From contig BJHL01000005.1 of assembly GCA_014192545.1 (NCBI GenBank), positions 124,001 to 188,000 on the forward strand: a stretch of 64,000 bases of DNA. The letters are read 5' to 3'. Shown here one piece after another: positions 52,253-61,752 of the stretch (its first letter is position 1; each line of letters starts with the position of its first letter). Origin of the DNA: Phycisphaerae bacterium. GTDB taxonomy: Bacteria > Planctomycetota > Phycisphaerae > Phycisphaerales > UBA1924. The notes under the pieces were generated by a model. It was not told where the DNA came from. It saw only the letters and a program-made list of their open reading frames with translations, and did not search any database. The position numbers and the translations under genes are program-made.

Positions 52253-53750
52253 GTGGAGCGGGCGACACTGGCAACGGAATGCTGCGGGGCCTGACACGGC
52301 GGATGCTGAGGTGCAGTTCGTTGTGCGTGGCGAGTGTTTCGAAGTTGGCGTCAAACCAAGCCAACGACTCTTCGGTGAAAGATGACCGGTAGTCGTGCTG
52401 AATGAAGTAAAACTCGCTTGCTGCAGTCAGGGCTTCGTTCTTGATGAGTGTCGGCAGTGTTTCCTCCAGCGGCTTGCGACTTGGGAGGTGAACCACGCTG
52501 TCGGCAGGCATGTAGTACTCCATGGCGAGCAGCGGCGTGCGCGACACGACGAGAACTTGTGAACTGCGCGCGTCCGTTCGAATCCACGCGGCGGCTTGCC
52601 GCCAATGCGTGTTGGGATACATCACGGTTCGCTGCTCGCGATTCCATGAAATCAGCGCAATCGACGACGCGAGCGTGAGCAGAAGCAGGCCCCATCGCGA
52701 GAGAACGATGCCGGCGCGTGTCTTGAGCGAGTATGCGCCGACTGCCAGCACCATCGCGACAGCGGGCAACATCACGAGCACATTGCGGTCTTGGAATATG
52801 CGGACGCTGCTGCCGGATTGCACGAAAATCTCGCTGCCGATCCACATGATGAGCATGGGCATGCACAAGACGATCAGCATGATTCGGCCGTGTGAAGCGG
52901 TGCGCAATTTGGCGATGCCCCAGATCAATGCGGGCAACACGAATGGCGCGAAGGCGAGTGCGGCGAATGGCCAGGTCGCACGAATGGTGGGCACCAGCGC
53001 GTTGCCGGTGGGGAAGTAGACGAGCAACATGCGGAACGGTTCATACCAGTGGAAGTACGACAGGTAGTGACGGTCGAGGTCGTCTAATCGCTGTGCTTTG
53101 AAGACCAGTAGTGGCGATGCGAGGAGCAGCGAACCCGCCGCAGCGGTGAGCGGCACCATCCACGCGCGCATGCGTTGCGGATCGCGGGCGAAGATCCACG
53201 TCCATGCGAGCCAGACGGCGGGAAGAACCAGGAGCGATTGAAAATCTGTCCAGATTGCGAGCGCGCCGGCGATTGCCGCGAGGGTGACATCGCGCGCCGT
53301 GAGCGTGCGAGCGAGTGCGTCGAGTCGCCAGAGCGTGAGCGTGACGAGCAGCACGGTGAACATGTTGTTCTTGGCTTCGCACGAGTACCAGATGTGCACG
53401 GGGTTGACGGTCAGGAACGCGGCGGCCCACCAGGCGGGAGCTACGCCGAAACGTTCGCGAATCCAGCGCCACATGATGACGATCATGGCGGTGCCTGCGA
53501 GCAGCACGGGCGTACGGATGCTCAGTTCGCTGTCGCCGAAGACGCGAATCCAGATGTACATGCATGCGTTGTAGAGCGGGTTGTGGACATCATGCAGCAA
53601 GATGCTGCGAGCATTCTCGGCTTTGAGCACGACGAACGTGCGGAAGGCTTCGTCGAACCAGATGGACTGCGTGAGGCGAGGCACGCGCAGCACAAGGCCG
53701 ACGAGCAGCAGAATGCCTGCCGCAAGCCATGATCTTGATGGGGATTGCAT
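52233..53750 (-). CDS. GT-C type membrane glycosyltransferase (ArnT/PMT, GT39-like)
   Basis: The 505-residue inner-membrane protein has about 11 hydrophobic helices. In the first outer loop is RLTQSIWFDEAFRTF, with the acidic WFDE motif that serves as catalytic base in GT-C enzymes using polyprenyl-phosphate sugars. HVHNPLY-like sequence (HDVHNPLYN) and PAWWAAAFLTVNPVHIWYSCEAKNNM follow as in ArnT-type transferases. The C-terminal 150 residues are periplasmic. Acceptor (lipid A, glycan or protein) cannot be told. ATG 53750 (MQSPSRSWLAAG) is preferred to a start 42 bases upstream. purH begins 90 bases away in the other direction. Confidence 0.82.
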   Translation of the reverse strand: MQSPSRSWLAAGILLLVGLVLRVPRLTQSIWFDEAFRTFVVLKAENARSILLHDVHNPLYNACMYIWIRVFGDSELSIRTPVLLAGTAMIVIMWRWIRERFGVAPAWWAAAFLTVNPVHIWYSCEAKNNMFTVLLVTLTLWRLDALARTLTARDVTLAAIAGALAIWTDFQSLLVLPAVWLAWTWIFARDPQRMRAWMVPLTAAAGSLLLASPLLVFKAQRLDDLDRHYLSYFHWYEPFRMLLVYFPTGNALVPTIRATWPFAALAFAPFVLPALIWGIAKLRTASHGRIMLIVLCMPMLIMWIGSEIFVQSGSSVRIFQDRNVLVMLPAVAMVLAVGAYSLKTRAGIVLSRWGLLLLTLASSIALISWNREQRTVMYPNTHWRQAAAWIRTDARSSQVLVVSRTPLLAMEYYMPADSVVHLPSRKPLEETLPTLIKNEALTAASEFYFIQHDYRSSFTEESLAWFDANFETLATHNELHLSIRRVRPRSIPLPVSPAPLTPAPE

Positions 53751-53840
53751 CCACGATGAAGAACCTTGCACGAAGAGAACAGCATACCACAAAATCGCCG
53801 GGGTGCGCGCTATTGTCGCACACTTCTTTGAGGACCTTTT

Positions 53841-55457
53841 ATGGCCGACCTATTTCCGATCAAGCGTGCACTGATTTCGCTCTCTGACAAGACCGGCTTG
53901 CCGCAGTTTGCGGCGTTGCTGCACAGATTTGGCGTTGAGATCATCTCAACGGGCGGCACGGCGGAGGCGATTCGCAAGCTGGGAATTCCGGTCACGAGTA
54001 TTGATGCCGTCACGGGATTTCCGGAGATCATGGACGGACGCGTCAAGACTTTGCACCCCAAGGTGCATGGCGGGTTGCTGGCGCGGCGCGATGATCCGGC
54101 GCATGTGGCGGCCATGCAGCAGCATGGCATTACGGCGATCGATCTGGTGTGCGTGAACTTGTATCCGTTTGAGCAGACGATCGCGAAGCCTGATTGCACG
54201 CTGGAACATGCGATTGAGAATATTGATATCGGCGGGCCCAGCATGATTCGCAGTGCGGCAAAGAACCACGCGCATGTTGCGGTGGTGACGGCACCCGCGC
54301 AGTACGCGCGGGTGGAGGCGGAACTGACGCAGTATCAGGGTTGCACGACGGGCGTGCTGCGGGAGCAGCTTGCGGCGGAGGCATTTGCGCTGACGAGTCG
54401 CTATGACGCGAGCATCACGGCGTATCTGACGCGCAGTGGTGACACGCTGTTTCCGCCGGTACTGGGGCTGAGTTTGGTGAAGACGGATGATCTGCGATAC
54501 GGCGAAAATCCGCATCAGAAGGCGGCGATGTATCGGCATCGGGTGAAGGATGGGTCGCGATTTGGTACGGGGCCAAGCATCGCGACGGCTGAGCAACTGC
54601 ACGGCAAGGAACTGAGTTACAACAACATCAATGACGCGGCGGCGACGCTGGAACTTGCGCTGGCGATGAAGCGGGTTGATCCATCGCGAGTGGGTGCGTG
54701 CGTCGTCAAGCACACCAATCCGTGCGGCAGTGCGCTGGCGAGTAGTGTGCGCGATGCGGTTGATTTGGCGATTGCGGGTGATCCGCTGGCGGCGTATGGC
54801 GGGATTATCGCGATCAATGAAGTTGTGGACGAAGCGGCGGCGGAGCGGCTGTGCCATAAGGATTGCTTCTTTGAAGTGGTGATTGCGCCGGCGTACAGCA
54901 GCGGGGCACTTGCGATGCTGCGTAGTCGTTGGGCGAATGTGCGGATTTTGGCAACGGGTGAGCTTGCACGAGCTGCGCGGCATGACAGCGAACTTGAATT
55001 GCGAACGATTCCGGGCGGCGTGTTGGTGCAAGAGCGGGACGTGTCACTGACGCCCACGACAGCGATGACGCACAAGGCTGGTCCCGCGCCCAGTGTCGAT
55101 CAACTTCGCGCGGCGAGTTTCTTGGAGGCGACGGGGCGGTTTTTGTTTAGTAACGCTGTGCTGGTGGGCGGGTTTGTGGAAAAAAACTTACGGATGTTCG
55201 GCGCGGGTGCGGGGCAGATGGACCGCGTGACGAGTTGCAAGCTGGCGGTGGAGAAAGCCGGCAAGCATGCGGCGGGGTCGATTGCGTACAGCGATGCGTT
55301 CTTTCCGTTTAGTGATGGTCCCGAGGTTTTGATCGGTAGCGGCGTGAAGATGCTGGTGCATCCGGGGGGCAGCAAGCGCGATCAAGACACGTTTGAGCTG
55401 TGCGACAAGCACAATGTCACGTGCGTTCTGACGGGGACGCGTCACTTTCGACACTGA
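53841..55457 (+). CDS. purH: Bifunctional phosphoribosylaminoimidazolecarboxamide formyltransferase / IMP cyclohydrolase
   Basis: PurH carries out the last two steps of purine synthesis, from AICAR to IMP. The 538-residue protein is full length. The N-terminal cyclohydrolase domain has ALISLSDKTGL, EIISTGGTAEAI and MDGRVKTLHPKVHGG. The formyltransferase domain has LRYGENPHQKAAMY, the catalytic Lys-His in VVKHTNPCGSA, DPLAAYGGIIAIN and the end SDAFFPFSDGPEV with GVKMLVHPGGS. ATG 53841 has GAGG eight bases upstream. Nothing around it concerns purines, so it is transcribed alone or with the downstream envelope gene. Confidence 0.97.
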   Translation: MADLFPIKRALISLSDKTGLPQFAALLHRFGVEIISTGGTAEAIRKLGIPVTSIDAVTGFPEIMDGRVKTLHPKVHGGLLARRDDPAHVAAMQQHGITAIDLVCVNLYPFEQTIAKPDCTLEHAIENIDIGGPSMIRSAAKNHAHVAVVTAPAQYARVEAELTQYQGCTTGVLREQLAAEAFALTSRYDASITAYLTRSGDTLFPPVLGLSLVKTDDLRYGENPHQKAAMYRHRVKDGSRFGTGPSIATAEQLHGKELSYNNINDAAATLELALAMKRVDPSRVGACVVKHTNPCGSALASSVRDAVDLAIAGDPLAAYGGIIAINEVVDEAAAERLCHKDCFFEVVIAPAYSSGALAMLRSRWANVRILATGELARAARHDSELELRTIPGGVLVQERDVSLTPTTAMTHKAGPAPSVDQLRAASFLEATGRFLFSNAVLVGGFVEKNLRMFGAGAGQMDRVTSCKLAVEKAGKHAAGSIAYSDAFFPFSDGPEVLIGSGVKMLVHPGGSKRDQDTFELCDKHNVTCVLTGTRHFRH

Positions 55458-55484
55458 ATTACTTGCGTGGCTCACCGCGTTATC

Positions 55485-58400
55485 ATGCCGATCATGCGCA
55501 ATCGTGTTGCACGCTCTGTTGTTCTTGGCCTCGCGCTCGCGGCGGGCTGGGCGATGCACGCGCCGCAGGCGCATGCGCAGAGTGCGACAGATGCATCAAC
55601 GAATGGGCTGCGGCTGGGCATCGCACCGATTACCGGCAACTTCACCGCATCGGCGGCAAGGGCGTTTCGCTGGGACGATGGCGAAGGCAACACGCGGCTT
55701 TACTTAGATGGCGGCGCGGTGGGTGAGCGTGTCACGATGTACATCGCGGATTACACGCTTGAAGCTCGGCGGGCGAGTGTGTGGCTGCGAGAAGTTTCTC
55801 GCGATGCGGCGGGCAACGCGCTGGTTGAGGTTTACGCGACGCTCGAAGATGTTGGCAGCCCGACTGATGCCAGCGGCGGCACGACCATGAGCGGGCCTTG
55901 GCTGCCTCTGCGAGCAGCACTCAAGACCACTGAGCAGATATTGGTGCGGGCAGATGTGACCACTGAGTCACAGCCTCCCAAGCGTGATGATGCGAGTGGT
56001 GATTCGATCAAGGCGTTCTTGGAGAAGTCGCAGAATGCGTACGCCAAGGCGATTGCGGGCACACGCGATGCGAGCGATATGCAGGGCGAGTCGCGGCCGA
56101 CGTTCACGCCTCGCCAACCAGTAGGTGGGGCGATAAGCGAGGCTGGCGATGGCGCAACTGGCAAGCGGTGGAGGGCTGAGCCGCCAGCGACGCGAGTGCC
56201 CGGCGGAGAGACCAAGCCTGCGGCGGCGCAACAGACGGCGAAGGCGCAGCCGGCTGAGCGGGCGAAGCCTCGGCCTTGGAGTCCGTCGGCATTGCCTGGT
56301 GCGGCGAGGGCGGCGGAGCAAGCTCCGGTTGGGACGAACAGCACGCCGCAAGCGAGCGCGCCACGTGCTGCGCAGGCGGCGGCGGGTTCGCATTCGCAAG
56401 GTTCGCAAGCTGCACCTTCGCAGCAGCAACAGCCTGCGGCCGCCAATCAGACGGCCACGAATCAAGCGGCTGGAACGAGTCAGGCTGTTCCTTCGCAGGA
56501 CTCGCCTTCGCAGGGCTCTCCTTCGCAGGGCTCTCCTTCGCAGAGCACGTCTTCGCAATCGGCTACGCCCGCGCAGCCGGTGCCGGTGAGCGCGGCGACG
56601 ACCACCGTGACACCCATCTTCGCACGCACGGGCATCATCACGATCGCAGCGGGCAAGATCACGTTTGTTTCGGCAGATGCCAGCGACCCCACGAGCGAAG
56701 ATGCGGTCATCGCGAGCGAAGGGTTGACGGTTTTGTATAAAGATGCTCGCACCGGACGCGTGTTGCAGGCAACCGCGCAGCGCGGGGTGTTGTTTCTCGC
56801 GAAGTCAGACAAACCGACCGCGCCGGGCTCGCTCGATTTTTCCGCCGAGAGCGTGCGCGGGTTTTATCTCGAGGGCGAAGCGGCGGCGAGCGATGGCTCG
56901 TTCAACTTGCGTGCGCCGCAGTTGTATTATGACGTAGCAAGCAATCGCGGCGTGATGCTGGATGCGGTTTTCTGGACGTATGACGCGCAGCGCAGCTTGC
57001 CGTTTTATGTACGGGCTAAGGAAGTTCGCCAAACCTCTGCGGAGCAATTCACGGCGAAAAACGCGACGTTTACGAACACGGCGTTCTTTGAGCCTGAGCT
57101 TGCAATTGGTGCCAAGAGTGTGACGGTGACGCGCAAGTCGCGCGAAGTGCGCGAGGTGTTTGCTGAGCCCAATCGTCCCGCGCGGGTGCAGCAGTACAAC
57201 CAGGTTGACGCGACAAGCATCACGCTGCGCAGCAATGATGTGCCGTTTTTCTGGCTTCCCGCGTACAGCGGCGATCCGGAGCAGCCGCTGATCAAGGATG
57301 TGCGGATCGAAAATCGCAGCGGATCGGGACTGGCAGCGAAGGTGCGATGGAACGCGCTGAACCTGTTCAAAGGCGGCGCCATTGATGGATTCTCTGCTGA
57401 TCTGCAAACGGACTTTTATGCCGAGCGTGGTCCGGCACTGGGCACGCGTCTCAACTGGGAGAGCAAGCGTCACAAGGGTGAACTTTTTGCGTACATGGTG
57501 CCGTTTGATCGCGGCGTGGATGTGCTCAAGCCGGGCACGGAGATCAATCGCAACGACGAATTCCGCGGCGTGCTGACGGGGTATGACCGTTTTCGCGTGA
57601 GTGATAATTGGACGGTGCTGAGTGAACTGAGTTATCTCAGTGACGCGACGGTGATTGACGCGTTCTTTGAGGAAGCGGGCGAGAGCCGGCGCGAGTTTAC
57701 CAATCGCCTTCGCGGCGAGCGGACGGAAGCCAACACGCAACTCACGCTCGAAGCGAGCGGCACGTTTAATGATTTTATCGCGAACGAGTGGTTGCTGCAA
57801 AGCCAGGGCTACAGCGTCACGAAACTGCCGGAAATCGCGTACGTGCGGCAAGCCGACGACTTGTTGGAGGCGGGCGCGCCGGGCTTGCTGACGTGGAGCA
57901 GCGAGTATCGCGTCGGGCGCTACAGCCTCGCGCTTGATGAGGTTGCGTTGCAGGATCGCGGCTTCAACTCGGCGGTGCTTGCAGACCGCGTGTTTGGGAT
58001 TGATCCCGCGCTCAGCCCCGGCGATGCGCTGCGGGCCAGAGGGCTTGATGAAGAAGCTTTGACGCGGCTGGATACGCGGCACGAACTGACGGGCAAGATG
58101 AGTGACGGCGTGAATGTCGTTTCGCCATTTGCTGTTGTTCGCGGCACGTTCTATGACAATGAGTTTGAGAATTACACCGGCAGCCCCGATGGCAACGATC
58201 AGGTGCGCATCTGGACGGCCGCCGGCGCACGCGTCAGCACCAGCTTCAACCGCGTGATCGATTCGGTTGATTCGCGATTCCTCGATATCCATCGTTTGCG
58301 GCACATTGTCGAGCCTAACGCCACCTTCTGGGTTGCGGGCACCAATGTTGAGGCGACGGATATTCCCAACTACGACAGCCGAGTTGACAACCTGGCTGAT

Positions 58401-59036
58401 GGTGCAGCCGTGCGGCTGGGTGTTGCGCAGATCTTCCAGACCAAACGCGGCGGGCCAGGACGCTGGCATGATGTGGACGCGCTGAAGATCAACACCGACT
58501 TTGTCTTCAGCAGCGAAGACACCGATCCGCAAACGCCCATCGGCCGCTTCTTTGACGCACGCCCTGAGTACAGCGCACTGGGTGATTATTTCGTGGGTGA
58601 TCTGACATATCGCATGACCGATGCGACCAGCATCGTCGCCAGCACGATCTACGACTTTGAAGACAATCAGCAAGACATCACGACGGCGGGTTTGCTGATT
58701 CAGCACGCGCCCAACTTCACGACGCTCGCCGATTTGCGGTTCATCAATCCGCAGGATTCAACCGTGCTCACGATGTGGGGCGATTACCAGTTGACCGACA
58801 AGTACGGCATCTTGCTCAGTCCCAATTACAGTTTGAGCGAAGGCGAATTCCAGAGCATCTTCGCCCGCGTCACCCGGCGATTCAGCGCGTTCCAGGCCAG
58901 CATCAGCATCAATTACGACAACATCCAGGGCGAGACGAGCTTTGGATTCGTCTTCCAGCCCAACGGCGCATCGGGCGCGGTGGGCGGCAGCGGCGCGGGC
59001 TTTGATGGCGTGTACAGCGGTGGCAACGGGTTGTAA
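55485..59036 (+). CDS. lptD: LptD-like outer-membrane LPS assembly protein (OstA domain plus beta-barrel), long low-complexity N-terminal part
   Basis: The 1183-residue protein starts MPIMRNRVARSVVLGLALAAG (ATG 55485), a signal peptide cleaved near AHAQSA. Residues about 30-140 look like a first OstA/LptA-type beta-jellyroll. A disordered, Ala/Gln/Ser/Pro-rich part follows (about 170-370), with repeats of SPSQG. Then come a second jellyroll (about 380-600, TARTGIITIAAGKITFVSADA-like) with DVPFFWLPAYSG, and a beta-barrel (about 610-1165) containing RLRHIVEPNATFWVAG, which resembles the LptD H-x-hydrophobic-x-P motif, and amphipathic strands. It would insert LPS into the outer membrane. No cysteine pairs are evident. 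The next gene is 550 bases away. Confidence 0.8.
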   Translation: MPIMRNRVARSVVLGLALAAGWAMHAPQAHAQSATDASTNGLRLGIAPITGNFTASAARAFRWDDGEGNTRLYLDGGAVGERVTMYIADYTLEARRASVWLREVSRDAAGNALVEVYATLEDVGSPTDASGGTTMSGPWLPLRAALKTTEQILVRADVTTESQPPKRDDASGDSIKAFLEKSQNAYAKAIAGTRDASDMQGESRPTFTPRQPVGGAISEAGDGATGKRWRAEPPATRVPGGETKPAAAQQTAKAQPAERAKPRPWSPSALPGAARAAEQAPVGTNSTPQASAPRAAQAAAGSHSQGSQAAPSQQQQPAAANQTATNQAAGTSQAVPSQDSPSQGSPSQGSPSQSTSSQSATPAQPVPVSAATTTVTPIFARTGIITIAAGKITFVSADASDPTSEDAVIASEGLTVLYKDARTGRVLQATAQRGVLFLAKSDKPTAPGSLDFSAESVRGFYLEGEAAASDGSFNLRAPQLYYDVASNRGVMLDAVFWTYDAQRSLPFYVRAKEVRQTSAEQFTAKNATFTNTAFFEPELAIGAKSVTVTRKSREVREVFAEPNRPARVQQYNQVDATSITLRSNDVPFFWLPAYSGDPEQPLIKDVRIENRSGSGLAAKVRWNALNLFKGGAIDGFSADLQTDFYAERGPALGTRLNWESKRHKGELFAYMVPFDRGVDVLKPGTEINRNDEFRGVLTGYDRFRVSDNWTVLSELSYLSDATVIDAFFEEAGESRREFTNRLRGERTEANTQLTLEASGTFNDFIANEWLLQSQGYSVTKLPEIAYVRQADDLLEAGAPGLLTWSSEYRVGRYSLALDEVALQDRGFNSAVLADRVFGIDPALSPGDALRARGLDEEALTRLDTRHELTGKMSDGVNVVSPFAVVRGTFYDNEFENYTGSPDGNDQVRIWTAAGARVSTSFNRVIDSVDSRFLDIHRLRHIVEPNATFWVAGTNVEATDIPNYDSRVDNLADGAAVRLGVAQIFQTKRGGPGRWHDVDALKINTDFVFSSEDTDPQTPIGRFFDARPEYSALGDYFVGDLTYRMTDATSIVASTIYDFEDNQQDITTAGLLIQHAPNFTTLADLRFINPQDSTVLTMWGDYQLTDKYGILLSPNYSLSEGEFQSIFARVTRRFSAFQASISINYDNIQGETSFGFVFQPNGASGAVGGSGAGFDGVYSGGNGL

Positions 59037-59589
59037 TCTGGAGCGCGGGAAACAGAGAACGGAGATTGGAGAGCAGGTTCGACACCTTCATCTTTTGGCT
59101 GTTCTGTTCTCCTGTCTCTGTTCCCCTCTCGCCAATCTCCGCTCTCCGTTCTCACTCGCGTACCGATTCGGGTAGTGGTAGCGAAGGCGAAGGTGTGTCG
59201 AGCCCTTCCGAAGGCCGTACATGTGTTTGGAACCGTGCAGCTATTGAGGCGATGGTGGTGGACCGGTCTGCTGCTTTTCGCTTTGCGCTCTTTGCATCTT
59301 AACGGTAAACGCTTTTGGGCCTTCCGTCCCGCTCGTGACAGACTCGTGACAATTACAGGAGCAACTCTGGCGTGGGCGCCTCGTATCTTCAGTATCGCGC
59401 AGCAAACATCAGGCGGGCGCGGCAGGTTTTGCGGGTGTACCCTGTGCCCCTCAAACGGCCGCGACGGGTTCTGTTGGGCTTGGGTGCGGTTGTCCGCGTT
59501 TTTCTTTCCTTTTTGTGGGTTTTCACGGTTTTTTACGCTGGGTCGCAAGACTTTGCACGACGTTTTCTGTCTATTTATGGAGTATCCGC
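59037..59589 (+). other. Leader region of the second pilus-like operon
   Basis: About 550 bases without a gene. The first 120 hold the heptamer inverted repeat. The rest, with several T-runs near 59505-59540, leads to ATG 59590. A promoter is expected but I could not fix one. Confidence 0.55.
59048..59153. repeat. Inverted-repeat element of 7-bp units after the LptD-like gene
   Basis: The left arm (59048-59075) reads GGAAACA, GAGAACG, GAGATTG, GAGAGCA. The right arm (59105-59153) is seven heptamers in the complementary sense: TGTTCTC, CTGTCTC, TGTTCCC, CTCTCGC, CAATCTC, CGCTCTC, CGTTCTC. It starts 11 bases after the stop codon. Confidence 0.85.
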
Positions 59590-61752
59590 ATGCCGGCGAG
59601 CAACGTGTGCTGGGGCATTGAAGTCGGGTCCGCGGCCATCAAGGCGGTCAAGCTGGAAGCCATCGGCGATGGCAAGTGCCGGCTGATTGACTGGGTGGTG
59701 GTGCCGCACCCCAAGGTTTTGAGCACGCCGGGGGTTGACCCCAGCGATGTGATTCGGGTTTCGCTGGGTGCACTGACGAATCAGGTGGATTTGTCCAAGG
59801 CGGCGATTGCCATCAGCGTGCCCGGACACAGCAGCTTTGCGCGGTTTGCGAAGTTGCCGCCTGTGGAGCCTAAGAAGGTTGCCGAGATCATCAAGTTTGA
59901 GGCGGCCCAGCAGATTCCATTCCCCTTGGAACAGGTGGAGTGGGACTACCAGACGTTCGTGACGCCCGACAGCCCTGAGCTTGAGGTTGGGATTTTCGCG
60001 ATTACGAAAGAGCGCGTCAATGAGCGACTGACGATGCTGGATGATGTGGGCGTGACGCCAAACTACGTGGTGCAAAGCCCCATCGCGGTGTACAACGCGT
60101 TGGCGTATGACCTGGAATTTGGCGAAAAAACGCCTGGAACTATCATTGTGGACATTGGGACCACCAGCACCGATCTGGTGGTGGCCACGCCCGGACGCAT
60201 GTGGGTGCGGACCTTCCCGTTGGGCGGGCACCAGTTCACGGAAGCGCTGGTCAATCAATTCCAGCTCAGCTATCCCAAGGCGGAAAAGCTCAAGCGCGAG
60301 GCCCAGGACACCAAGCACGCACGTCAGGTTTTCCAAGCGATGCGGCCGGTGTTTACGGATCTGGCACAAGACATTCAGCGCAGCATCGGGTACTTCCAGA
60401 GCCTCAATCGCGATGCGGAACTGACGCGCGTGATCGGGGTGGGGGCCACTTGGAACCTGCCCGGATTGCGGAAGTATCTGAAGCAGCAACTGGGGCTGGA
60501 TGTGTACCGCATCGATACGTTCAAGCGCATCGGCACGGGCGGCGGGGGCTTTGGTGAAGATGGTGATAGCGAAGAGGGCACGACCACAGCGGCGGCCGAC
60601 CCCAACGATCGCAATGCCCAATTCAACAAGGTGAGCCTGGAGATGGCGACGGCGTATGGCCTTGCGTTGCAAGGACTTGGGCTCAATGCTGTCTCGGGCA
60701 ACCTGATGCCAACGACGCTGGTTCGCAAGAGCATGTGGAAGGACAAGGGCAAGTGGTTTGGCATGGCGGCGGGCGTTGCAGCAGCGACGGCGGGCGTTAT
60801 GTTCCTCAACCCCTTGCGAAACTACTTCGCGGTGGCGGATGCTCGGCCTGATGCGATGATTCAGCAGACCATTCGACAAGCGGCAGACCTCAAGCGGCAA
60901 GCTGATGAGGCCAAGGTGACGAACCCGGGTGAGCCGGACTTCAAGGCCGCGAACCTGATTGCCTTGCAAGACAAGCGCGACGCGTATCAGTACGTGGTTG
61001 CGGATGTGCAGTCGATTTTTGCGGATGCCGAGAAGCGCAAGGCGGGCTGGAGTCAGGCAATCAGTGTGCCTGGTCAGCCGGCGGTGACGGTTCCTGAAGG
61101 GCAGGCGTTGCGGATGATCAATGTGCGAACGTTGTATCTGCCGCCTGAAGACCCGGCGGCGAGTGCGAGCACTCGCGAGGGTGAAGCAGCAGCGAAGGAC
61201 GATCAAGAGAGCTATGTGTCGTGGACGGAGGAGCAGCGCAAGTACGCACGCATCGAGGTTTTCATTGACCTTGATACGGGTATGCCTGAACCGAGGAAGT
61301 TCTTGCAGGCTCCATTGCAGCAGTGGATCCGCGAGAATGTTCGGCGGGAGAATGTGCCTTACGAACTGGTGCCGGGCGTTTTCCAGATGCGGGAAACAGC
61401 GGCAGCGGACACGGCGGGCATGGAAGCACCGCGAGATGAACGCGGTGGTCGGGCTGGACGCGGTGAGGCAGGTGAACGGAACCTGCTGGGCTCGCGCAAC
61501 ACGCGAAACCAGCCGGTCCGTGGTGCGAGGCGCGCGGCCAGTGAGGGCGCAAGCAGGGCGGCGGGCGAAGCGGCTCGTTCGGAAAGCCTTGGGCTGGATG
61601 AGTTAGCGCCGCTGGATGCGCCGCTGGATGTGTACGCGACATCGACAGCGTCGGCAGCATTTGTATTTGGGGTGGTTTTCAAACCACCGACACCTCCGGC
61701 TGAAGGCACCGACGCGGCGACGCAAACTGAGAACAAGGAAGGTGCGCAATGA
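59590..61752 (+). CDS. PilM-like pilus assembly ATPase fused to a PilN-like membrane domain (720 residues)
   Basis: ATG 59590 has GGAG eight bases upstream. Residues 1-370 are an actin-like PilM: CWGIEVGSAAIKAVKLEAIG, then IAISVPGHSSFARFAKLPP, VEPKKVAEIIKFEAAQQIPF (classic PilM), GTIIVDIGTTSTDLVVATPG, and VIGVGATWNLPGLRKYLKQQ. After a hydrophobic stretch (about 395-415, FGMAAGVAAATAGVMFLNPL) the rest is a PilN-like periplasmic part with a coiled coil (about 425-475) and a basic/Arg-rich region (about 620-670). A PilM-PilN fusion is unlike the separate pair at 30-32 kb. The stop overlaps the next gene as ATGA. The order resembles the Amuc_1098-1102 type pilus cluster of Akkermansia. Confidence 0.82.
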   Translation: MPASNVCWGIEVGSAAIKAVKLEAIGDGKCRLIDWVVVPHPKVLSTPGVDPSDVIRVSLGALTNQVDLSKAAIAISVPGHSSFARFAKLPPVEPKKVAEIIKFEAAQQIPFPLEQVEWDYQTFVTPDSPELEVGIFAITKERVNERLTMLDDVGVTPNYVVQSPIAVYNALAYDLEFGEKTPGTIIVDIGTTSTDLVVATPGRMWVRTFPLGGHQFTEALVNQFQLSYPKAEKLKREAQDTKHARQVFQAMRPVFTDLAQDIQRSIGYFQSLNRDAELTRVIGVGATWNLPGLRKYLKQQLGLDVYRIDTFKRIGTGGGGFGEDGDSEEGTTTAAADPNDRNAQFNKVSLEMATAYGLALQGLGLNAVSGNLMPTTLVRKSMWKDKGKWFGMAAGVAAATAGVMFLNPLRNYFAVADARPDAMIQQTIRQAADLKRQADEAKVTNPGEPDFKAANLIALQDKRDAYQYVVADVQSIFADAEKRKAGWSQAISVPGQPAVTVPEGQALRMINVRTLYLPPEDPAASASTREGEAAAKDDQESYVSWTEEQRKYARIEVFIDLDTGMPEPRKFLQAPLQQWIRENVRRENVPYELVPGVFQMRETAAADTAGMEAPRDERGGRAGRGEAGERNLLGSRNTRNQPVRGARRAASEGASRAAGEAARSESLGLDELAPLDAPLDVYATSTASAAFVFGVVFKPPTPPAEGTDAATQTENKEGAQ

